Below, one piece after another: positions 42,376 to 53,431 of a stretch of 64,000 nt of DNA. The position numbers and the translations under genes are program-made. How positions within the stretch are numbered: the first letter of the stretch is position 1; the number at the start of each line of letters is the position of its first letter. Source of the DNA: Linanthus parryae. Lineage: Eukaryota; Streptophyta; Magnoliopsida; Ericales; Polemoniaceae. The stretch lies in the NCBI GenBank assembly GCA_023055425.1, contig JALGPY010000003.1:71213491-71277490 (forward strand), written 5' to 3'. The notes below the pieces were generated by a model, which worked only from the letters and a program-made list of their open reading frames with translations, had not been told where the DNA came from and made no database searches.

Positions 42376-43235
42376 ATATATTGCCAAACCGGACTTCTTT
42401 TAGTAAGGGCTTTACGAGATTTTTTATTTTTTCCTTGAGTTAGATCATTTTCTTCAATACCAAAATCTAAATCGGCACTTACACCAACTACATCTTCAAT
42501 ATTTTCAAGATCAATGTGCATTGTTTCGTCTATGTATGAAGAAAACATTGTTTGTTAAAAAAATTGGAAAAACTAAAATTAAATGAAGGAAACAACTGAC
42601 AAATAACAAGCAATAAAAAGAAATAAAATGCTAAAAAAAATTAAAACTTACAATTTCCAAGAGCTTACAAGTTTGAGCTGGATGGAGGAGTTGGATGTAT
42701 TACTTTACAATGTAGGAAGAACGAGAGAAATTATTTGGATGCCTCGGTTTCACAATGTTGGAATAGTGAGAGAATTTGAGAGTGTTGAGTGAATTTGAGT
42801 GAGGATTAGTTAGACAAATTGAGTGTTTTGAGTGAGGATGAATGAAATATTGTGTGGGTATTTATAGAGAAGTTAGGGAGGGGTGAGTGCAAATAATCAA
42901 AAAATTTAAAAGTAAGTGTAAAACCGGCCAGATATCGTTTTGAACTCACCCAGCGGGTGAAAAAGAATTTGTGTCGTGATGTGAGGACGTAACGGTCCAT
43001 TACCATTCGAATTTTTCGGTTAAACCGACCGGTTCCGATTCTTGTTCCATGCAAACTCGATTCGGTTCTGATTTCGTGTGCGGTTACCGTGGCCTATAAC
43101 CGAGCCGGGACCTTTAATATACGGTTTGGTGGCCAATTTCGGTTCACTCTCTTCGGTTCCGCTTAACGGTTCTCCTTAATCGGTTAATTCTGGTCGGTTT
43201 TAACCGGAACCGAATTTGTTACCCCCGATCCGAAG
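42351..43235 (-). mobile_element. hAT fragment with the N-terminus of a BED-type transposase
   Basis: A minus-strand frame from 42548 to 42351 reads MFSSYIDETMHIDLENIEDV... and ends in KALTKRSPVWQYIKTRI, resembling the segment leading into the BED zinc finger of plant hAT transposases (K-R-x-S-x-V-W-x-x-F). The rest of the transposase is missing. Upstream (42900-43235) is a terminus rich in CGGTT/AACCG repeats that ends near CGAATTTGTTACCCCCG, like hAT ends beginning (C/T)GGGGGTAACAAA. A second terminus was not found. Confidence 0.5.
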
Positions 43236-43301
43236 TGCAGTCTACTCTAAGCGGACCAACCCTATTTTAATTCATAGAGGTGGTCCTTCATTTTACTTAA
43301 A

Positions 43302-43565
43302 TACTACCTCCATTTTCTTCTTTTTCTTTCTGGTTTGAATTTTCAACTCATTAGTGGGTCACTTTCACTCGCTGATTTGGATAGTAAAACGATATAATTT
43401 CTTGGCAATTTTTCCATGGTGCTGTAGAATTAAACTTATTATACAAGACTAAGGAAATATTACCAAATTATAATATCGTTTTAATAATCAAATTACCATT
43501 TCAAAGTGACCCACTAAATAGCGACAAAAGTGATTGAGGAGGTAATAGGAGAAACTAAGGTAGTA
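43302..43565. mobile_element. Stowaway-like MITE, 264 bp
   Basis: Outer ends TACTACCTCC... and ...GGTAGTA are complementary. Inner blocks such as AGTGGGTCACTTT and its complement AAAGTGACCCACT pair over much of the length, so the unit folds back on itself. Confidence 0.65.
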
Positions 43566-43800
43566 GAATATAACTTCCTAAGGTGAGTGTATATATGTGT
43601 GTGTATATATATATATATGTATAACAATTCCAACCATATTCATTAATCACCAACAATGTGAATTTCAATTAATTAAAAGCCATGCAAAAACAAGTGTAGC
43701 TTCAAACAATTTCCAAACATTTGTACGCTCTAACATCACCAAAAATCGACTATTAAATAGTCATTTTATCTTTAACATCAAGAGCATGGGTAAAGACAGC

Positions 43801-44342
43801 TAGGGATGCATGTTCAAACAAGAAAAACCGCAATCCGAGGTTCGGTTCGGTTTGGAAGCCATTACGGTTCGGTCCAGGTTTGCGAAAATCCCAAACCGTA
43901 TAATACGGTTTGGTTTAGGTTTGAGATACCATAAAACCGTAAAAACCAAACCGAACCGTTTATGCAGCATATTAGGCTATACAACTATCAAACTTGATAA
44001 CTTCTACACATATATCATATACAATATTTACCTCAAACCCAACCGAACCCATTAAATGGTTCTGGAAAGGATGTAATGTTTTCTAATTTATTTTTTAATT
44101 GCTTGACTTAGAAATTTTAGCACTCATTTGATTGTTGATTGAACTATTAAGAAATTTTAAATGAAATGATATATTTCCAGAAACCGCGGTTTAAAACCGA
44201 ACCAAACCAGTCATTCACGATTCGGTTCGGATTGGAGCCATGAACGATCCGGATTAGGTTTGGGTTTTGCCCAAACCGTTACATGCGGTTCGGTTTCGGA
44301 TAGGTGCCAAAATCGGACCGAACCGAACCGTTTTAATCCCTA
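43801..44342. mobile_element. hAT MITE, 542 bp, with 8-bp TSD
   Basis: Perfect 8-bp duplication AAGACAGC (43793-43800 and 44343-44350). Ends are TAGGGAT and ATCCCTA. The subterminal DNA is packed with CGGTTCGGTTTGG and complementary CCAAACCGAACCG repeats. No transposase. Confidence 0.88.
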
Positions 44343-44350
44343 AAGACAGC

Positions 44351-44677
44351 AGCCAATCTATCATGGCAGAAGAATTTTTTTTCGAAAAAAAAATGCCACA
44401 ACTGTGACTAAAGGAGACATAGCAACACACCTATGCGATAGGTAACCCGCCTGGTTCGTTGGTGTATAACATTTGGTAAGATATAAAATTTAAAATTCAA
44501 ATTTATTACACAATTTATAAGGATATGAATTACCTACAACCAAGGCTGTAGAATCTCATACTGCCTCATACAATGACTGTTATTTACCGGTCCACGTGGC
44601 GTATAAAATTAGAACTTGTAATTTTTTAAAGGGAAGAACTTGCATATGTGAATTAATGCAATTGAAATTAAATTTAT
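44351..44677. other. Unassigned DNA
   Basis: AT-rich, with no gene or repeat recognised. Confidence 0.3.
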
Positions 44678-44902
44678 TACTTCCTCCATTTTGCCAGACA
44701 GTTCCTATTTGGAATTTTACAACTATTGTGTCATTTTGACCCGGTGATTTAATAAGCAAAACGATGAACGAATTTGATACGCAAAACGATGCACGAAAAA
44801 ATTGCCAAAAATCATATTGTTTAGCCATTCAAATTACCATGTCAAAGTGATATGGTTAAAGGTGGTAAAGTCAAATATGGAATTTTCTGGTGGGAGGAAG
44901 TA
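44678..44902. mobile_element. Stowaway-like MITE, 225 bp
   Basis: Ends TACTTCCTCC and GGAGGAAGTA are exact complements. The interior has a related GTGTCATTTTGAC / GTCAAAGTGATA pairing. It is related to the unit at 43302-43565. Confidence 0.7.
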
Positions 44903-45209
44903 GTAGCAATTCAAATAGACAAGTTTTTAATTATTGTTTCAATTTAAATAAGCCAGTTCTCGTTTTTAATGCCAAGCAACAAATAGCAATCACCTTTCAA
45001 GGAATAGGAGCTCCTATGTATGAATTCATCTCCATTATAGAAAAGATAAATGTAACTGCTAAATTAATTTAAATTTAAATTTATTGTAGACACATGTAAA
45101 ATTAATTTGATTCATCATTCATAAATGATGATTCATTTTCATTATCAACATCATTAATGAATAAAATCTTCTTCATTTACAATCATGTTCAAATCCCTCA
45201 CAAGAAGAT

Positions 45210-45217
45210 TATAAATA
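45210..45217 (+). promoter_or_regulatory. TATA box of the lipid-transfer protein gene
   Basis: TATAAATA lies 83 bp before the chosen ATG, giving a start of transcription near 45240. Confidence 0.6.
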
Positions 45218-45292
45218 GCTCCATCCATCACAATGAAACTCATATCAATACCATTCACAATCACTTTTGAATCACTCTTCCGTACAAAAAAA

Positions 45293-45925
45293 ATGGCACA
45301 ACCCAAGATGACGATTTCTGCTGTTTTTGTTCTTGTTTTGGTTCTTATTCTGAACCCTACCAATGCAACAATCACCTGTAACGAAGCGGCTGAAGATCTA
45401 TTTCCCTGTTTGTCATTTTTTACTGGGTCCGGTCCGGCAAGCCCTGACTCCCAATGTTGTGTTGGGGCGCAGAAATTGGACAAGATCGCGGCAGGTTCAA
45501 AACCTGACCTCGTCGCTCTTTGCCAATGCGTCAAGCAAGCAATTAATGTGTTGCCAGTCAACATTGATCGCGCCAATGAGCTCATCACAGATTGCAAACT
45601 TTCGTTGAAATTCAAAATCAGTCCCGACCTTGATTGTTCCAAGTAATCTCGCTTTTCTCTCAATCTTCTTTATGATGTTTTCCGCTTTTACACATGTTTT
45701 CTTGAGGTCTGCCTAGACGTTGAGATGTGGCGCATTTCCTTTATTTTGAGCGTTTTATTTAATATACATTTTGAGAAACAATTATAAGAATATTAGACAG
45801 TTACTTTTTTACTTATTTAGTTTTTTGCTTAAAAGGTATCAGTAATATTTTTCTTTTCCTTTGGCTATGATAATTGTTGCTTGTACCTTTTAGTCTTATT
45901 ATTGCTATATTTGTGCAGGCTATGA
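45293..45925 (+). CDS. Non-specific lipid-transfer protein, type 1-like, with one intron
   Basis: A secreted small protein that would carry lipids in the cell wall. The ATG at 45293 gives MAQPKMTISAVFVLVLVLILNPTNA, a clear signal peptide with cleavage near TNA|TIT. The mature part has all eight conserved cysteines in the order C-X9-C-X15-CC-X20-CXC-X21-C-X13-C, close to type 1 spacing. An upstream in-frame ATG at 45233 is less likely because it lies only 16 bp after the TATA box. The frame hits a stop right after DCSK, but CCAA|GTAATC at 45642/45643 is a good splice donor, and TTGTGCAG at 45911-45918 a good acceptor. Joining them restores AAG and adds one Leu before TGA (45923-45925). An intron close to the stop is usual for plant lipid-transfer genes. 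This is the only convincing host gene in the window. Confidence 0.85.
45643..45918 (+). other. Predicted intron of the lipid-transfer protein gene
   Basis: GT...AG, 276 bp, T-rich towards the acceptor. If it is retained, translation ends one codon earlier at the TAA at 45644-45646, giving almost the same protein. Confidence 0.65.
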
Positions 45926-46211
45926 TGGAAAGGAATCACTGAGAAGACAGGCAAACGATTAGACGTAGCTAATGAGTAAAATCAAATGTTCCCGGAAAAT
46001 AATTATGTAATTGTTTTTCTGTTTCTAAAAATCGAATAAGAATAACCATTTTAAGGGTGTTATATTGACTTAGGCAAGGACATTGCATTGATTTGTGGGG
46101 AGAAGTCTCACATGAGGCATTTAAGATGAAAAAAAAGTGCCCTGAGCCATTCTATTAATTGTTAATTGATAATTGGCTTTAAAATCGAATCATGTGAGCT
46201 TCAGGCAAAGG
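45926..46211. other. 3' flank of the lipid-transfer protein gene
   Basis: AT-rich. AATAAGAATAA near 46036 could act as a polyadenylation signal. Nothing else recognised. Confidence 0.4.
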
Positions 46212-46889
46212 TAGGGATGACAATACGGTTCGATCCGAGTTCCCAGTCGAATGGGTCGGGTCCAAATCCAAAAAGCCATATGCGGTCGGATTTAAATCTG
46301 GATTTGGATCTGACCCGATCCGTGTATATGTGCTATACAAGTTTATCCATATTTTGTCCACGCGTGCACTTTCAAAGAAGAATACAACAATAACTCTAAC
46401 CCACAAAATATTTCTTTTGAGTTTTCAACTTCTTAACTTACGAACATGCATAAGCGCTGACAATATTGTTTGTTTCTTACGGTACTTTTTGCATTTTGTT
46501 GCAAACACGAACCGATCCGATCCAGCTCCGATCTAGCCACATAATATATGGATCTCCAACAATAACTCTAACCCACAAAATATTTCTTTTGAGTTTTCAA
46601 CTTCTTAACTTACGAACATGCATAAGCGCTGACAATATTGTTTATTTTTTACGGTACTTTTTGCATTTTGTTGCAAACACGAACCGATCCGATCCAGCTC
46701 CGATCTAGCCACATAATATATGGATCTCCAGACCTGATTTGGATCAGCTAAATGAAACTTGATCCGACCTCATCCGAATTTAGAGACGATCCAAATGGAT
46801 CTGTACCAGATCTGATTCACACTCTTCTTGACCAGATCTTGATCGGGAAGGGACTAATACGATCCGAATTCGACTAGATGCTATCCCTA
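46212..46889. mobile_element. TAGGGAT-ended non-autonomous element
   Basis: Ends are TAGGGATGACAATACGG and ...GATGCTATCCCTA, similar to the tips of the hAT MITE at 43801. The subterminal DNA repeats GATCCGA/TCGGATC and GGATCTG blocks. I could not find a clean 8-bp duplication. It contains a 172-bp tandem duplication. Confidence 0.6.
46386..46729. repeat. 172-bp tandem direct duplication
   Basis: 46386-46557 is repeated at 46558-46729 with only about two substitutions seen (TTTGTTTCTTAC versus TTTATTTTTTAC). Confidence 0.95.
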
Positions 46890-47413
46890 GACACAGCAAC
46901 CAAGTGAATAATCTACGATGAAACATGTGAATCCCAGGCCAGATCCAACATACAATGGATTCCTAGAATTCGCTCAATTTTATTTTGACTATTTTTGCCT
47001 TGCGCGCGTTGCGCACGAGCCGACTTTGATTGTTGAAGCGTCGTAAGAGATATATAGAAATAAATGTATAGAAAAGTTGTAGTATTACACTATATTTTTG
47101 AAAAACTGATTCTATCACTTAATTTTGCACTTAATAGCAATAGCTTATTTGGTTAACCGTTCAATCTCGATTTAATTACAAATATATAGCTAGATATACA
47201 TGTTATGACACACTGCCGAAGAAAATATGTAATTTTGATTCAGTATCATGTGATAATATTAGAACTTCAAATAATATATTTTGCCATAAACCATTAACAA
47301 ATAGCAAATTAATATATTTTTTTTGCCATAAAACATGCTTGTTTTCATCACAACAAATAGTACGCATACACAAGAAACTGAAAAGAACAAAACATTTATT
47401 AGGGTAATTACTT
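46890..47413. other. Unassigned DNA
   Basis: AT-rich, with no gene or repeat recognised. Confidence 0.3.
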
Positions 47414-47605
47414 TGAAGGTTGAATGCGTTGATGTGTTTCCAATCACCCTTGGTCCGTATTTATACAAGATGAGTGATTTACATACAAAGTATAATCAGC
47501 TAAATTAGGAAATGGACAATTACAACGTAATAGTCGATCTTATAGATCATGGGAGAATCAACATAAATCAGGCAAGAGATAATAGAAGATTATCTTATCC
47601 CTTCA
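47414..47605 (-). repeat. 3' LTR of the Ale-like element, 192 bp
   Basis: Tips on the minus strand are TGAAGGGATAAG and ...CAACCTTCA, with GGGGCGTG as polypurine tract just before it. It matches 4046-4234. Confidence 0.85.
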
Positions 47606-48086
47606 CACGCCCCAGTAAAATGGAGGATACGTCGGAGACTCCAATCTTACATCGCAGATGAAGAAATGGTTTGCCCCAAAGCGGTTTAGTGAGTGTATCT
47701 GCTAGTTGCTGTTGACTGAGAACATGTCGCACATGAAGTTTGGTTGTCGTAATAAGGTCGCGGACGAAGAAGTAGTCCAGCTCAACATGCTTCATGCGAG
47801 AGTGGAAGACTTGATTCTTGCATACACCTGTGACGCTGAGATTGTCACACAACAAGGCGGGCGAGCCAGTTAGAAGAATGCCAATTTCTTGAAGCAAGTG
47901 TTGAGTGACCACCCCAATAATCATCTGAGAAGGAAGAGAGCTCCATTCGCGCCCCCGGTCACATATAGAGGCCATGGCATACGGTGCCTTTGAGATAAAG
48001 AAGTACTTGCTTTACGGCCAGTCACTGCGAAGGTAGAGGGCCATGAAGATACTGCGAGAGTCGGTTCACCACAAAGGAGATGTCTA
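47606..48086 (-). pseudogene. Ale-like pol, C-terminal part (RT end and RNase H)
   Basis: Reads DISFVVNRLSQYLHGPL...AVKQVLLYLKGT, then after a frame change ...PALLCDNLSVTGVCKNQVFHSRMKHVELDYFFVRD...HVLSQQQLADTLTKPL, the standard end of copia pol. It resumes about 190 residues after the point where the right-hand part stops. Confidence 0.85.
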
Positions 48087-49490
48087 TGTTGGGTTTTGAC
48101 GTAGGTTACGCAGCGGAAGAAACAAAAAAATTCCTACTCAAAGCCCACCAAGGATCACAAGAAGAGCCATCATAACATGATAAGAGCATAGAAGATGTGT
48201 ACCTTAGTTTGAAAGATCACACGACGAATAGTGTCTTCCTCTCTATGAATATCCACACCTTATATTCTTGATTGGATTCATTCCTACCGCGATGTGCTAG
48301 AAACGGAAGAAGGAGGAAGAGATCACGCAAACCGAGGAGGAGGCCGCGCCTACAGGGAGGCCGACGGCGTCGGGTAGGGGGACGGGTGGGAGCTTCAGCT
48401 CCTTCCTTCTCTCTCTCTCTCTCTTGCTTTGTTATGTTCTCACAATAATGACTTGTTTTGAGAATTAACAAGCCACAGTTCCATTATATAGTAATAACTC
48501 TTTATTAACTACATAACAGCCCCAATACTAATCATGTCCTTACATGGATTAGCCCACTTGAAAATTAGTCCTACTAAGTTTGCTTGTGGTTGCGTTATGA
48601 TCCTTTTATTAATTAGTTCAACTAATTAATACCTACATCCAATTTAATCCATCCGGTGTGTGACCCCATAGGTTTCTACTTAGTTGGTAGTAACTTATTA
48701 CTAACATGGAGCGGTGTCTAGCAACACATCCATGCCACCCAAGTAATATGAATAAGTCAGTGATCCCGACAAACCTTGTGCCCAATATGACCTATTGTAT
48801 TATCCCTTTGTCTCTATATCCATATTGGACACGAGACATAATAGTCACACTCGTATATCCAATCCATAGTTTCTCGATCCTGGGATTATGCTTATGCGAG
48901 CAGATAACATCAATATCTCCATATTAATTTATCAGAGTCTGGCCAGACATTCCTATAAGAACCATCCCTCGAGTGGCCCATGGATATTTACTCCCATTAT
49001 GTGGGAGGGAAAAATCCTCTCTACGTCACTACGATCTCTAAGCTTGCTTCCTACCATGCCCGATAACTATCTTTATAGTTACCCGGTTAAGGAGCAACGT
49101 TGGATAACATCAAAGCATGATATTCCACAACTAGAGTATGTAGTGACTTCAAGTCTAAGGATTACAATATTATTATCACTACGAGAAGCGATTGTGACTT
49201 TGACATAATCTAATGTATCCTTCTTGTCGTGGGTCAATCCACTATGTCATTACTCCTAACGCATACCCATGTGTTTAGACTTGATATCTCCATATCAATC
49301 TACACACACACTAGTCTATATTTGATCGTCCTATTAACCAATATAATGTACTAGGGATATTTAAGATAAACAACACATTTTATGTAAGGAATTTATTATA
49401 TTAAATATCACAATAATTAATAAATGAATATTCTAGCCAAAACATCGTTCATACTAAATATAGATTGCCTCTAGGGAACCTATTCCAACT
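48087..49490 (-). repeat. 3' LTR of the left Angela-like copy, 1404 bp
   Basis: On the minus strand it starts after ...AGTGAAAGTGGGTGA with CAGTTGG (expected TGTTGG, so the tip is mutated) and ends CAAAACCCAACA. It includes a CT/GA microsatellite near 48410. Confidence 0.8.
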
Positions 49491-49504
49491 GTCACCCACT
49501 TTCA

Positions 49505-52500
49505 CTAGAGCCAATTAGGCGCATCTCGTATGCCTATAGATCTAGTGTTCTCTTCATGCTTTCGCTGCGCAAGTGGCTTTGTGAGCGGATCTGAAAGATT
49601 GTCATCCGTTGGAATCTTGCACATCTTCACATCTCCTCTATCGATCATATCACGAATAAGATGGAATCTCCTAAGTACATGCTTTGATTTCTGGTGTGAC
49701 CTTGGTTCCTTGGCTTTATCGCTCTAGAGTTGTCACTGTACAACTCCATGGGATCCACGATGCTAGGGACCACACCGAGCTTAGTGATAAACTTCTTTAT
49801 CAAAACTGCCTCTGCTGCTTCCGCAGCTGCAATGTACTTAGTTTCAGTTGTAGAATCAGCAACTGTCCCTTGCTTGGAAATTTTCTAGCTCATAGCTCCT
49901 CCATTCAGGCAGAACACGTATCCCGACTGCGATCTGTAGTCATCTTTGTTAGTTTGGAAGCTTGCATCAGTGTAACCAATTATGCTGAGCTCTTCCTTAC
50001 CTAAAAATATCCAAAAACGCATCCTTAGTTCTTCTCAAGTATTTTAGGATGTTCTTGACAGCAATCTAGTGACTCTCACCCGGATTGGACTGATATCTGC
50101 TTACCATACTCAACGCGTATGATACGTCTGGTTTAGTACACAAAATGGCGTACATGATGGATCCTATGGCCGAAGCATAGGGTATCCTACTCATGCGGTC
50201 CTTCTCAATCTCATTGGAAGGAAAGTCAGTCTTAGAGAGAGTGATTCCATGCGACATGGGCAAGAATTCCTTCTTGGAATCTTGCATGTTGAAGCTTTTC
50301 AACAGCTTGTAAATATATGTACTTTGGCTTAGGCCGAGCAGCTTTCTTGATCTATCCCTATAGATCTTAATACCAAGTATATAAGCTTCATCTCCTAAGT
50401 CCTTCATTGCGAAACACTTCCCTAGCCAATCTTCAATAGATTTCAAAGTGGGAATATCGTTTCCAATGAGTAGTATGTCATCCACATACAAGACCAGAAA
50501 CACAACAGAGCTCCCACTAACCTTCTTGTAAACACAGGGCTCATCTTTGTTCTTGATGAAGTCAAACTCTTTGACCGCGTCATCAAAACGTTGATTCCAA
50601 CTCCTAGAAGCTTGTTTTAATCCATAAATGGATCGTTGCAGTTTACAGACTTTATTGGCATTCTCTGGATCCTCATTACCCTCCAGTTTTTTCATGTACA
50701 CATCCTCGAGGAGGTTCCCATAAAGGAACGTTGTTTTGACATCCATCTTCCAAATATCATAGTCGTAGTAGGCTGCAATCGCAAGTAGGATTCAAATGGA
50801 TTTAGTCATGGCTACTGGTGAAAAGGTCTCATCATAGTCAATACCTCCAATATGTCTATAACCTTTGGTCACCAATCGCCCCTTGTAGGCAACTATCTTT
50901 CCATCCATGTCGGTCTTCTTCTTGAAGACCCACTTGCACCCTATGGGCCAAGCCCCTTCAGGTGGTTCCACTAAATTCCATACTTTGTTGGTATACATGT
51001 AATCCATTTCGGATCTCATGGCTTCTAGACACTTCTTGGAGTCTGGGCCTTTCATGGCCTCCCCGTTGGTTGCAGACTCATCATCCATGAGTGGTATGTC
51101 ATCGGTCTCAGTCACGAGAAGTTTGTACCTCTCTGGCTCATGACGTACCCTTCCTGACCTACGGAGTTCCTCTGTCACCTGAACAGGTTCTTCCACAACA
51201 ACTTGTGGTTCCTGCTCATGTTCCATCATCGGTTCAGGGGTTTGTGGTTCTTGAATTTCTTCAAGCTCTACAGTCCTCCCACTTGCTTCTTTAGAGACTA
51301 GATCTCTTACTAGAAACACGCCGGTCCGAGCTACAAACACTTTAATCTCGGTGGATTGTAGAAATAATATCCTTTCGTTTCCTTAGGATATCCCACAAAT
51401 TTACACTTATCCGCTTTGGGTCCTAGATTGTCTGTTTGTAAACCCTTTATGTAGACAACGCAACCCCAAATATTTACAAACGACACTATGGGACGCTTCC
51501 AGTCCATATCTCATATGGTGTCTTCATGACTGATGTGGATGGAACACGGTCAATGGTAAAAGCTGTAGTCAATAGAGCATGTCCCAAAAATGATATTGTA
51601 AGATCCGTTTGACACATCATAGATCGCACCATATCTAATAGTGTGCGATTCCTCCTCTCGAACACGCCATTCCATTGTGGCGTTCCAGGTGGAGTGAGTT
51701 GGAATACTATCCCACACTCTCTAACATACTCGTCCAACTCTTTGCTCAAGTATTCTCCTCCACGATCCGATCGCAAAGCCTTAATACTTTTACCAAGTTG
51801 CTTCTCTACTTCATTCTTGAATTCCTTGAACAATTTAAAGGATTCGAATTTGGCCTTCATAAGGTACACGAATCCATATCTACTAAAATCATCAGTAAAT
51901 GTAATGAAGTAGGTGTAACCACCTCTGGCGGGCGTGGGAAATGGCCCACATACATCAGTATGTATGAGTGCTAATAACTCACTAGTCCTCTCACCTTTCT
52001 TATTGAAATGGGACTTTGTCATTTTTCCTAACAAACAAGATTCACATGTCTGATATGATTCCAAATCAAATGAGTCTAGAAGTCCATCCATATGGAGTCT
52101 AGATATGTGTTTCTCGTTTATATGGCCTTAACGACAGTGCCATAGATATGTAGGATTTAAATCATTTGTTTTAATCCTTTTCGTATTTATGTTATAGTAG
52201 AATTATTTAGATCAAGGACATACAATCCATAAGACAAATGCGCACTATAATAGTGCATAATATCAAAATAAATGGAGCAACACTTGTCCTTTATTCAAAT
52301 AGAAAAATCGTTCTCATCCAAACAAGAAACGGAAATAATGTTTCTTCTCATAGCAGGCACATAATAGCAATTGTCTAACTCTAAAATAAGTCCAACAGGA
52401 AAAGATAGTTCATAAACGCCTATAGCTAATGCAACAACTTTTTCCCCATTCCCGACGAGCAAATCTATCCCCGCTTTAGACAATTTTCTACTTCTTTTCA

Positions 52501-53431
52501 AATCCTGAATATTTTGAAAAATGTGAGATCCACATTCAGTATCCAATACCCAAGATAAAGAAATAGATAGATTGACGTCTATAACAAAAATACCTGGTGG
52601 TGGTGGAATCACTATTCCAAGCTTCTTACCCTCCAGATACTTGGGGCAATTCCTCCTCCACTGACCCTGCTGGCTACAGTAGTGACAATCACCTTTAGCC
52701 ACGTCCTCACTAGGCTTTAGGGATTCCTTGGACTTTGCAACTTTCTTGCGCTGTCCTTTGGAAGTAGAGGCAACTCCCTTGCCCTTATTCTTATTCACAA
52801 TCAATATGGCTTTGCCCTTTCCTTTATTGATGCTCTGTTCAGCTGTCTTTAGCATGTTCAGCAAGTCTGGCAGAGTCTTACTGATTTCATTCATGTTATA
52901 GTTCATGATGAACTGTTTATAACTGTCATACAACGATTGCAATACGAGATCAGTAGCCAACTCTTGGCCGAGTGGGAACCCTAGCATCGTGAGGTTCTCA
53001 ATGTACCCAATCATTCAGAGTACACGAGGCCCAACCGGTTTCCCTTCTCCGAGATTGCTCTTGAACAGTGATTTGGACACTTCATACCGCTCATGCCTCG
53101 TCTGTTCCTCAAACAACTGTTTCAAGTGTATGATCATATAATAGGATTCCATGCTCTCATGTTGCTTATGAAGCTCAGAGGTCATGGTGCAGAGCATGAG
53201 ACAAGTCACATCATAGGAATCATCTATATGTTTCTGATGTGCTCTCACAGTAGCTAGAACAGACTCATCCTGGGGTGGTTCTGGAATAGGATTGTCTAAG
53301 ACGTACAATTTCTTTTCTTACTTAAGGACGATCCTTAAGTTTCTGTATCAGTCAAGGAAATTTGTTCCAGACAGTTTGTCCTTCTCAAGGACAGATCGCA
53401 AGGATGAAGTCGATGCGTGATTGTTTGCCAT
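49505..53431 (-). pseudogene. Left Angela-like gag-pol, broken
   Basis: Reads right to left from ATGGCAAAC at 53431. Gag segments (53308-53015, 53014-52295) include GQELATDLVLQSLYDSYKQFIMNYNMNE. The zinc knuckle CHYCSQQGQWRRNC has Gln for the zinc-binding His. The protease site is WVLDTECGS, with Glu for the Gly of DTG. Integrase (52091-51486) keeps LIHTDVCGPF, RSDRGGEY and PQWNGVFERRNR. The RT (50746-50066) keeps LYVDDILLIGND. RNase H follows to a stop near 49505, with frame breaks between segments. By motif wording it belongs to the Tork/Angela branch of copia. It is not functional. Confidence 0.9.
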
